DNA of 64,000 nucleotides, taken from assembly GCA_963678675.1 (NCBI GenBank), contig OY783197.1, forward strand, positions 4,312,400 through 4,376,399, given 5' to 3'. The notes beneath the pieces were generated by a model, which did not search any database, was not told where the DNA came from, and worked only from the letters and a program-made list of their open reading frames with translations. The position numbers and the translations under genes are program-made. Every line of letters starts with the position of its first letter. The stretch's first letter is position 1. This document shows, piece by piece, positions 1-11,100 of the stretch. The stretch is from Xiphydria camelus. Its lineage: Eukaryota; Arthropoda; Insecta; Hymenoptera; Xiphydriidae.

Positions 1-585
1 GGTGTGAAAAACAAATTTCCTGACTTTCCCAGGTTTTTCAGTCCGAAATAACCAAATCTCCCTGATCGCTATGGATACAGATCTACGGATTATGATAACT
101 AAGTAATATACATTAAGATAATTTAATTTTGTTAAATCATATTATTATTATATTTAATGGCTTTTTTTTAGAACAAGAAAGAACTTAGATACATACCATT
201 ATGAAGCTAAATTGACTTGCCAGGAAAGAAACTTCAATCACTATTATCTCATTATCTATTAGTTTTTGGCTCATATTTGTATAATACTTTTTTCAAGGTT
301 ACGTTTTTATCTACAGTAAAAAAATTCATAAATAATGAGATAATAGTGATTGAAGTTTCTTTCTTGGTGAGTAAGTTTAGCCTCATATTGTGTACCTATA
401 TATACCCATGTGGAAGACTTTTTTTAGATTTCTATAGAAATTTTAACAGATAAGAGAAGTCAAGCTATTTGTGAGATTTGAGTATTTTCGAAAAACTCCA
501 GAAAATTCTTCATCTTCCCTGACCTACATAATTTCCCGACAATTTCAGGTTTTTCAGAACTCCCTGACCACTGGACACCGTGTAA
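1..585. repeat. CCCTGAC repeat, family 1, with a nested fold-back insertion
   Basis: This copy aligns by eye with 40715-41155 and with the two halves at 46990-47235 and 48498-48712. Shared landmarks are AATTCCCTGACTTT-type ends, TTAATGGCTTTTTT, AGAACAAGAAAGAA and GATTTGAGTATTTTCGAAAA, ending in TCCCTGACCACTGGACACC. The element at 201-386 interrupts it. No coding capacity is visible. The transposon class is not recognised. Confidence 0.7.
201..386. mobile_element. Fold-back MITE, ATGAGGCTAAAC family, copy 1
   Basis: Palindromic element with arms of about 60 bp. The left arm reads ATGAAGCTAAATTGACTTGC and continues into a CACTATTATCTCATTATC block. The right arm is its reverse complement, ending GAGTAAGTTTAGCCTCAT. 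Between the arms is a conserved spacer with TAATACTTTTTTCAAGGTTA. It sits inside the family 1 repeat. About ten further copies lie in the window. Confidence 0.85.
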
Positions 586-1020
586 GGATAATTCTTCCCC
601 ATGTTATAATAAAAGCATGGAAAGAGTGGATGGAAGAGTTACCTCATCTACCAGAGATAAATTTCTGAACACAATCCAGTAATACTATAAGATATTGACG
701 CGTATTAGTAGACAACGATTATTATCAGCCCTGGGCATTCTCAGACATTCACCACGGTAACGTTCATAGCTTTGTAGGGAGAACTTATACAAATCTATAA
801 CATTTTTCAACGAACGAACGATGTGATTTTGATAAACTCGGCTAAGAGTTTCACAAGGTAAAAGGAAACACGCATATGGGCTCGTATCGAGGAAACCATA
901 AGTAGAGCTATGCTGTACTGGACTCTAGATTCTATTCTAATAGTGACGGGTGAAGTGAACGCAGTCGTTGATCTTATTGGTTAATAGTTCGCAGTATAAA
1001 GTCTCAGGACCCCGCAGTCC

Positions 1021-1690
1021 TTGATGGATGAATTTCTGAAAAACTGAGATATTTTGATTCTTTTCTGACTTTCTGTAGTAATTGGAACATTTTCAGGGAA
1101 GCATCTGATGCAGGGAAGCATCAGAGTTTATCAGGGAAATATCCGAAAATATCCAAAATTCTTCTTTCACGCATAAACTTTTCCAAAAAATTCTGATAAA
1201 TTCTGACAAATATTTGATAAAACTGACAAATTTTGAAAAATTTCTGTTCAACACTGAAATTCGGTCATTTTCAGAAAATTTATATAATAATTTCTGTAAA
1301 AATACCTACAGAAATTTTGCAGAATTTTATAGATTTTTCTAGATATTTATCAGTAGGTATTGATTAGACTTTTTCAGAAAAGATTTTGCGCAAGAAAGAA
1401 AAATGGATATTTTTGACTTTCTTTGACAAACTGACTCCATTGAAAGTATCTGAAAATGTTTCAATTAGTAGTCAGAAATTTTGTAATTTAAAAACAAAAT
1501 TTAGACTTACACATCTTTCCAAATACTTATCAATGTTCATTAAACTTTTTCAGAAGATTTTGTGCAGGAAAAAGAAATTGATATTTTTGGACGTTTCTGA
1601 CTTTCTCTGAAATCCTCTGACACTTCCCTGAAAATGTCTGGAGATGTTCTAATTGCTACAGAAAGTCAGAAAAAATCAGTTTTTCAGAAA
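1021..1690. repeat. Degenerate TTTCTGA/TTTTCAGA-rich tandem sequence
   Basis: A low-complexity tract dominated by TTTCTGA, CTGACTTTCT and TTTTCAGAAA. A unit of roughly 180 bp is partly duplicated: the block starting near 1345 (TTTTTCAGAAAAGATTTTGC) recurs near 1545 (TTTTTCAGAAGATTTTGTGC). It lies downstream of the tweety stop. No gene is visible. Confidence 0.5.
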
Positions 1691-1768
1691 TTTGTTAGAG
1701 AAATTTCTCCATCGGCGACGTATTCCTTTACGTTTGGTTTCTTCACTACGAGACACCATATCAAAACG

Positions 1769-2135
1769 TTAAACGAGTAAACCGCGTGTATCGACAATGC
1801 TGCGATCCACTATAATCACATGAAAACCGACGAAATCTAGGGGGGGGGGGGGGGGGATAATTCGAGGAAAATAAACAAAAATATCATGCACAAACTTTAG
1901 CATGCTCTCGTGCAGCTGTCGTGCTCGGGCAGTCGCAGTAGCGTAGGACGGCGGGGGTGGCGTTAGCAGGAGAGGCTGCTTAATGGTATTATGCGTGCCA
2001 TGAGCATTTTGAATAAGAGGAGGGGCTGTAGGCGGGTACGACCCTTGGCCTCGAAGAGTCCGGGCTGCTATCGCTTGAGAAGCTGCCGTAGGTGGTAGAT
2101 AAGGATCCTGTTCGTCCACTTGGTGGTAATCCCTT
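1769..2135 (-). CDS. tty: tweety terminal exon, cytoplasmic tail
   Basis: The acceptor TTTGTTACAG|A supplies the last base of the Arg codon split at exon 5, then RDYHQVDEQDPYLPPTAASQ and QAIAARTLRGQGSYPPTAPP follow. This proline-rich tail fits insect tweety tails; that comparison is from memory. After HESMLKF the frame passes through a run of 17 C (5 Pro codons) to a stop at 1769-1771. A ±1 slip in that run changes the ending, and a possible donor (AA|GTTTGT) near 1899 could splice it out. The exon is confident as far as HESMLK and doubtful beyond. Confidence 0.75.
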
Positions 2136-5100
2136 CTGTAACAAAGTGCACGAGGCATCGAGCGATCGGTTAATCGAGCTCCGAGAAAACGCTCGCAGAG
2201 GAGTCAACAGAGTAAGCTCTCTCCGTAATTTTAATTCAGGGCTCGCATCGGGTCACAGAGAACAAGAATTAGTTGGATCTACTGATAATGACTTACAGGG
2301 TCGTGAGTAATTCTTTATTCACATCAGTTGAATCTTTTTTCATATTATTTAAATATTTTTTCCTTGCATTGACATAAATAAATAATTACTTGCGACCCCG
2401 TAAGTAATTTTCAGTAGATCTAGCTAATTATTTTTCTCTGTGGTCAGATGCTCAAAAATAGTAGGTTTTAATGACACCTTATTTGGAAAATATGACCAAA
2501 AAATGATCAATCTTTCCTCATTTGAGAATGATGAAGGACCAAGAAAAAACGATGTAATGAGACATGTAGTAAATTCGGTAAAGTTTTGAGGAAATAATAT
2601 TGAGAGAAAGTGATTGAGATTTGTAATCGAAATAATTTATTTTCATAAGAACTCATCGAAATGATGAGGTACCCTGGCGGAAAAAAAATCTACGCCGATT
2701 TTTATGTCAATTCTACACTAAAGTACGGCATTTGGAAATTCGTAATTCACCATAGACCTTCATAGGCTACCATAGATATTTGTAGTTTCAGAATTCAAAA
2801 GATATGCATTTCTTTAAAAAAACCGATCTACTTGACGAAGTAATTGCACGTAGTTAATCATAATAATAATTGAATTCTACATTCATCAACGGCTAACTAC
2901 GGAATACGGGGCTGGTAGCCGTCTGACAGTTCTAAATTAATGAGAAAAGTGATATTCGCCATAAAAAAGTGAAGGAAAAGCAACCGAAAAGTGACCAAAA
3001 AATACCCACGGGTAGAGTACTAAAGCAAATATTTGTATGACCATTACCATTATCTTCATTGCTACGTTATTATTATTATCATCGACATCATTAAATCACA
3101 TTATTTTGATAAACTTGTTAATATCATGACAAATAATAAAATGGCAAACATTATCTAAATAAAAAGAACACAATTATTAAATTATTAATTATTTTTTAAA
3201 AAGCAGGATGTATAACTACATTCTTGATTTTTCAGAAAAACATTCTCAAATCAAATGGAATTTTTTTTGCTACAGATATTGTGATATTTTCTATTTCACA
3301 TATATTTTCTAGTACTTTTTTTCTGTACTGTATTCATACTTTCCAGCATGGTCTGCGCTAATGCCTCTTTCAAATCCTTATTTTTAATTGCGTTTTAATT
3401 TATATTTCATTTTTGTTTTTCTTCAATCGTAATTATTTTTCTTTCCCTCTCAATCCTTTTTTAATTTCTTCTTCTACTTTCTTTCTCTCCTGTTCTGCCT
3501 TTTCCCTCTCAGCACCATTGTGTTTTCTCTTCCTCTAAGTTTCTAAATATTCCTAACATTTATTGCAGGAAGCATTTTGCCATCCTGATAAACGTTTTTG
3601 TAATTGGTACAAGATTAGCCTTTTTATTGTAAATTTCATAGAACTTTTAACAATGAGAATAGCATTGAGTTTTCTTTGATAATGATGTATGCAAGAATAA
3701 TTACGTATAATCAAATTAATGAGTATTTGATAAATGTTGATAGGCACTCAACATAATCAACAGTGTCATGAACAATTTTCTAGATGGACTTCACTCAGGT
3801 GAATAAATCAAAACATTGACTGTTTCTTGGAATTAGTAAAAAAAAGTGATTTAAATAAAATAAGTGACAAAAAAGTGAATATAACGACATATTATAAGAA
3901 ACTACAAATGTATTCCAAATAGGGAACTTGCACATATTTTTTTTACATCATAAATGGATTGAGAACGTAAAAAAATTGGGACGTGTTTTTTAATTTTTTT
4001 TTCTGATGCGAAATTAAGCCGTAAAAGATTAATAAAGTTTGCGATAAACTCCACCCACTTGAAACAGCCGGCCGAGCAGCACGCCGCGCCGTGACGTCAC
4101 TAGCCGGTAACGGTTCGCCTGCGCGACATATCTAGGGTTGAATATCTCGAACTATTGAGAAGTTATCGAGACATCGAGTTATCTCATTTTATTACGACGA
4201 ATAGTTCTCGAGATACCGCATTTTGTAAATAAATTTTATGTACAAAATGCGACATCTCGAGAACTATTCATCGTAACAAAATGAGATAAAAACCAATCGT
4301 TTCGTCTTGAAATTCTCTAAATTTTTTCCGCAGTATGTCTCGATAACTTCTCAATAGTTTTCGAGATATTTAACCCTAGATATCTAGCGCAGGCGAACTG
4401 TTACCGGCTAGTGACGTCACGATAGTGCCGCCCATAACGCGGCGTTTCACTGGGGAGACGTGGCCATGCTACTTTTAAAGTAATGTTTTTGAGGTAGAAG
4501 TTTTTTTTATCAAGTTTGTACAATGTGTGTGTAGTACTGTGTTTTGAATAACTTTAACTATTATGTTTGCTGTGTTTCATGCATAATAAAATTTTATGCA
4601 AGTTCCCTATTCCGTACTTTAGCATAGAACACCGACACAAATCGGCGTAGATTTTTTTCCGCCATATTACGGAAGATAACAAATTAACCCTTTGCGGCAT
4701 GGTGGCACTCTGAGAGTGCCACCTTCTTTATAACCATTTTTTTGAGTAATTTTCACCGAATTTTCGAATTTTTTTTGGTGTTTTGGCATTAGTTATAGTC
4801 CGAATATATTCAAGAATAAGAATTGATGTGCAATAATTTGAAATCATGCATGATTTTGTTAATGCGGATAAACAAACCTTGACAAATCGCAATTTTTCTA
4901 GATAAAATTCATTATCTTCGAAAGTTTTCGAAGTTTTGGCGCCAAAGTCGCCACCGTGAAGTTTTTGGGGTCGCTGATTACGAATCCATGGTCAGATTTT
5001 CAAAATTCAAAATGACGGATCCAATATGGCGGATCAAAATTCGGGAAACTGTGCAAATATCATGAAAATGTATATCTTGCAGTTTTTGGGATCGCTGATT

Positions 5101-8100
5101 AGGAATACATGGTCAGATTTTCAAAATTCAAAATGGCGGATATTGGATCCGCCATTTTGAATTTTGAAAATCTGATAGCAAATTTGAAATCAGCGACCCC
5201 AAAAACCCATGTATACCAACTTTCACCATGATCGAAGTCAGTTTTACAAATTTGGTCCGCCATATTGGATCCGCCATTTTGAATTTTGAAAACCTGATAG
5301 CAAATTTGAAATCAGCGACCCCAAAAATCTGAGGAGCAACTATGTTTATGAAAATAAGGATATCAGGAAAATGTGTGCTTCAAAGGGTTAAATCACCTTT
5401 TAACGAACAAATACTTTAACGAATATTTTCTCGTAAGACGCGCAACGATACCGACTGCTAACGAGCGTAACGACGCGCCACCATAACGACTTGCAGAATC
5501 TGGGCACTGATGGCATGACCACCTCAACACTGACATGAGAATTCACATGAATTGATGCAGTGTTTAAACAGCGAGAAGGTATCGTGAAATTATTTGACGA
5601 ATCAAGGTACGAAATCTTAAAAATAATGACTTAAAAATAAAAGTAACTTTCTACAGACTTAATTAAAAAAAAAAGACTGATGACCAAAGAGGCCTGTAAT
5701 CTTACCGCTTTCGTATGTAGATCCACGTATGAGAGTCCACCCAGACGAGCACCGTAAAGAAGAGTCCCGCAGCTAGGCTAGCGAGCAGCATGAAGGTGAG
5801 TCCGTACCTGACACGCGCGAAAAGGGAACGCTCAGCGTTAGCTCTCGCGAGCTACGTTTAACGAGAGATCGTCGCGACGATAACGCGGCCTGTACTCACA
5901 GTCCCAAGTGGCAGAGACTCTTGGCAGCATGCACGTACTGCTTGTGAAGGGGCTTGCAATCGAGCAGGGCGACCAGACCCGACATGAGCCTGTCGACCGC
6001 GTTGACGTTGGTCATCAGGCTGTCGAGCTTCGGTTGCAGCTGTTGCTCCTTGAAGAGCTCGACGGCCAACCTCGTCACAGTATGCAAGCTCTGCCGCGTG
6101 TTCTGCACGGCGCGCTGGCCGTCGCGCAGTTGCTGCGTGAAGGGATTGGTGCGCGCGTTCTCGCAGTGCGTGTAGTAAGAGAGAACCTCCGAGGAGAGCG
6201 TCGAAGGCACTGCTCTGGCCAAGTAATCGTCGGGCGACACGCAGAGGTCGCCGAGCGCCACGGATGTCGCCAGGTACAGAGAGGCCATCAGCCAGGAGAC
6301 TATCACGGCGAAGAGACCGAACACCGAGAACCTGAGCAGAGGAAATTGCCGAGCGTCGTTGGTACGTGACGATCGACCTGGGACGAGTCTCAGGGTGGCT
6401 GTAGGAACTTGATTTTAGAATTCCCTGATTTTCTCCCGACTATTTCAGATAAAATTTTGAAAGTATTCCTGATATCTTTGTTCATATTAGGGGAGTTTCG
6501 TGTAATCACATCAACAAAACTATGAATAATTATATCCAATATGTGAATGTAAGCAAGGAATCCAGGACATTGGCCATATTATTTGGTAGTGCAGCCTTTA
6601 TAACTCTTACAGAGACTAAAATTAATCACATAATAATTGTCAACTCTAATTTTGCTGTATTCTCTTGTATATGTTCTAAAAAATTGTAATTTAAGAATCT
6701 AGATATTCTAGCTCTCACGTGTATCAAGAAAGTCCATCTAATTAGGTCTATTGTATAGCTGAAATAAGACCCAAATGGGTTTTCACATGCATAAATAAAA
6801 AAATGAATTATTAAAATACAAGAACACAAGGTTGCAAAGTTTATACGCTAAGAAAGTAACGTTGATGGTAGACGTCTCAATTCCAGTCGATGGGAAACAC
6901 GTGCGTTTTATTAGGTACTAGAGATATCTGAGGCTGCAGCGCAAATTACACCACAAAATGTATCAACGGTGATATTTCGAGAAATGAATTTCACTCTATT
7001 TATATAATTTCCAGTAAAAATCCTAAACTCCCCGACATTTTCCGGTTCTCCAGGACTGCGACTACCCTGAGTCTGCTAAACGTGATTATCGACGAGGCAG
7101 CGTCGAAGAGGGAGGAGACGCGGATGACGGCGCGCACTTACGTGATGAGAGCGCATCTCGAGTGCCGCGCGACTCCGACCAGCAGAATCACGCAGAGGAC
7201 GAGGAGAGCGCTGAGGACCGCCATGGTCACGGGCCACCTCAGCTGCTCGATTCTCTCGCCCATTTCGATAGCGCCGGCCAGACTGATACCGCTGAGGGGT
7301 CTCCTGATCTCGAAGCTACGGTTCGCAGCTATCGTCGTGTTTAGCTTCATGCTGCTCAGCGCCGCCAGCAAGACGGCCAGCATGGTTTTATTACTGGCGG
7401 GCTCGTCGAATAAGTCTCCCAGGACCGTCAGCGATGGCTGCAGGTCCTTCTTCAGGGTTCCTTCTATGTTATCCGTCTGTAGAGAAGTACAAATTCGTGG
7501 TAGGTATATGATAATTCAGGCTTCACAGCCCCTATTTATTTCATTTTAGGGGAAATAGTGGAAATATTTGCAAAAAAGGACAATCTTGATTAAAAAAGGA
7601 GATTTTCCATAATTAGAAGCGTTCGATGATTTTAAAAAATAATAAGTTTTAATATATACAGGGTTTAATAGCCAAGAGGGCTGAAACAGAAGAAGCCTAA
7701 TTCTGTTTAGAGTTTATATACCGACCACAATAGTATGACTTCCTACGGCTTCTTCACTTTGACGAAGGGTTGACAGCCGAGTAGGTCCGCTGAGGAACGG
7801 GAATCGTGGGAAGTCATGTCATTGGTCAGTATACTAATTCTGAAGAGAATTAAGCTCCTCCTGTTTCAGCCCTCTTAGCTATTGTTACACCCTATATAAT
7901 GAAACACCAATATTTATTAAGTGAAATAAGGATATTTTTGTAACTTAAAAATGTATATGTTATGTTATGTAACTCAAATCTGAGCATCAATCACATAATA
8001 TAAGGAAAAGAGACCATTTGTCGAATCTCGAGTTTCCTATAAGAAATATTAATTCAATTAGGTTATTATATTTTAAATGAAATATTGATGCAGGTAGATA

Positions 8101-11100
8101 AAGTAGGAGTTATATTATTTGAGCAAAAAATGGACTATTTTGACCCATTCTGTGTAATCTGAAACGATTAAAAGACAAACTCAACCGAAAAGCTGAATAA
8201 TAAGTTGTTTTAGAGGAAAAATATCGAATTACTCGTATATAGGAAAAAGAAGAAAATCGTGAGTTTTAGGGTGAAAAAGAAGAAATTAAAAAAAAAATAG
8301 GGGAATAAAGGGGAATACGGGACACACCGTGAAACTGATCATATAAGTTTAAACTTACTCGCCGAGAAGAGAAACTAAAATCGCTATTATTTCATTACCT
8401 AAGAGCTTGTGACACATGCTTCTATAATATAATATTATACTTTTTTGAAGATTACGTTTTTACCTACAACAAAGTCTTATATCGATGTAGGCCTAAAGTT
8501 CATAAATAATGAGATAATAGCGATTGAAGTTTCTGTGAGTGTCAACTAATTCACCAGAGGAAGGTAACTTGAATCGCTATTATCTCGTTATCTATAAAGT
8601 TTGCCTCCTGTGTGTTCATATGATATTTTTTTGAAGATTACGTTTTTACCTACAACAAAATCGTATACGATGTAGGCTTAAAGTTTACAAATAGTGAAAT
8701 AATAGCGATTGATATTTCTATATTATTGAAATAAGCAAAAATGACTCGAGATGTTAGATATTTTTAATTCTAAATTTAATGCTGGGTTTACACGCTTGCC
8801 AAACCTCGACAAGCCATCACAAATTCAAACGTGTGAATAGGGCGTTTGGCTTGGCTTGTGTAGGCTTGCTAGCACTTGTCGCCGATCCGACCGAGTGTCG
8901 GTTTTTGGCACAAATCAAAGGAAGTTAACGGTAAGCGCTTGCGAAGCGTTTACACGTTTGTGCGTTTGTGAAGGCTTGTAGTTTGTGGCAAGTGCCAAGC
9001 GTGTAACCCGGCATTACTTTACAGCTGGGAAAAAACTCGGTGGGCCTAGTGGGCCTGGTGAACATGTGGTGTACACTTGGGGTACAGCGTGACCAGTGGT
9101 CACTTTGTCTCTCCAAAGAGGGTTTTGCAATGCCCTCAGATTTTGAAAACAGTTAGTTCAGAGACAGCTCTCAGAGTGTGAAGACATCGAAGGAGAAATA
9201 CTTTGCTTTTACTCTCAAGACAAGACTTAACTTTTATTTAATAAACTACCTGTGGCTTCCTATTCACATTTCCAATATATACGAGTTTAAGCTTATTCGC
9301 CAGAAAGGAACTTCATCGCTATTATCTCGTTAACTATAAGATTTAGCTCGTGCTCGTACAATACTTTTATGTATATTACATTTTTATCTACAACAAAGTC
9401 TTCTACGATGTAGGTCTAACGTTTATAAACAATGAGATAATAGCGATTGAAATTTCTATGAGTTTAAACTTACTCGCCAGGAAGGAAACTGCAATCACTG
9501 TTATCTCATTACCTATGAACTTTTGGATGTGATACTTATATAATACTTTTTTAAAGATTACATTTTTATCTACAATAAAGTCTTATATCGATATAAGCCT
9601 AAAGTTCATAAATAATGAGATAATGGCGATTGATATTTCTTTCTCGGCAAATAAATTTAGACTCACATACGCGTTAGGTGCGCGCGCGCGGCTTCTGACT
9701 ACGAACCTGATTCCTCACGGCCATGATGATACCGTCGACGTTTTTGGCCGCGGCGATCAATTGCACCAGGCCGTTGTGAACGTCGTCGTTACCGTAGAGG
9801 CCGACGGCGACGGCCCCGCAGCACAGGAGGGCCAGAATCGCCAGGGAACACTTGAGCAGGGCTATGGATCTTCTGGGCCTCGGCTTTCGGTCGCAGCATC
9901 TCGTCACGAGGTACACCAGCAGTACCAGAAGCGTCAGAATGAGCCAGGCTGCGGGTATGCTTCCCAAAATGCCGAGACTCTGCGAGATAAGAATGCTCAT
10001 GGGTCAACAACGATGTAGGTAGGAATCGTGAAGGGTGGAGCCATGATTTCCAAAGTATTTTGCCCCGGTGATGCGCAGAGGTATCTATCCTATGATAGGG
10101 CACACGTCCCGAACGACGCGGGGAGAACCGGAACTGCCGGAGAAGCCGCACCCGCGCATGCATATATACGGAGCACCCCGAGGCGCATTAACAGAGGGTC
10201 TTTGTGCATTGTTTGAGTTTTCCCGGCTCTGCGTCACACACGGTTTCGTCGTTGGGTGAACCGCGTGCGTGTGGGAGTCATGTATACATTCGTGTGTGCC
10301 AGAGACTGCAGTATACGGGGTGTTTGTTTCAATATACGCCAGTATAACAGATTGCAAATCGGTTGGTGCATCCGTCCGCTGTGGGTTCATGTAATTTCGT
10401 GGTAATACCAATAGCCAAGGGAATACTGATCCAAATGAAACTATCGGTTCGAAAAATACGAGGGCAAAGTGAAAAGTCCGATATTTTTCTAGTAGATGGT
10501 GGTGCGCCCCAGAGTCTGTAAAGTAGCCCCTGCTGCGGCGATAACCTGTTTGTTTGATGAGAATTTCTTTCCAGCGGCCATTTTTTCAAGTCTGGGAAGA
10601 GGAAGAAGTCGCAGGGAGCCAAATCCGGTGAATAAGATGGATGCGCCAGCAATTCGAACTTCGAATCGAACCCATGAATGAAAATTAGAGGAGGGATATA
10701 AGTTTTTGAGCAAGTATCAGTAGAAACGATAAAAAATGTGATTCAGCCCCTTCAGGTGTGGTATGGATTAAAATTATTTGTATCGAAGTGGCTCCAAGAG
10801 TTTCGGAAATGTTGTCCATTTTTTCACAATAGGGGTGGTCATTCCTGCTCGGGGATAAAGATAGAATCTTTTAATTATTGTTGTTCGAAATCAGCATTGT
10901 CAATTTACCTTAAGCACGAGCTTTTGGAGTTCTCGTTCGTTTTTTATGCAATAGGGGTAGTCACCCCTGCTGAGAGGATACAATTACGAGTTTGTAAGCG
11001 AAGCGATTTCGCGATACGTGTAATATCAAATAATTTTCATCCATTCGGAATTTAACACTGGAGCTCCATAAGGCTGGACCTCACTTCTCAAACTTACCAC

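Larger units (their letters stand above)
2675..4664. mobile_element. DNA transposon, TGGCGGAAAAAAA termini, 2 kb, non-autonomous
   Basis: Terminal inverted repeats of about 50 bp. The left end is TGGCGGAAAAAAAATCTACG with CACTAAAGTACGG inside; the right end is CCGTACTTTAGCATAG then CGGCGTAGATTTTTTTCCGC. The interior has no intact ORF. It includes a block (2860-3150) shared with 46130-46365 and a nested element at 3918-4611. It lies in intron 5 of tweety. Confidence 0.7.

Noticed and set aside
5908..6369. 153-codon plus-strand ORF
   Set aside because: Antisense shadow of tweety exon 4.
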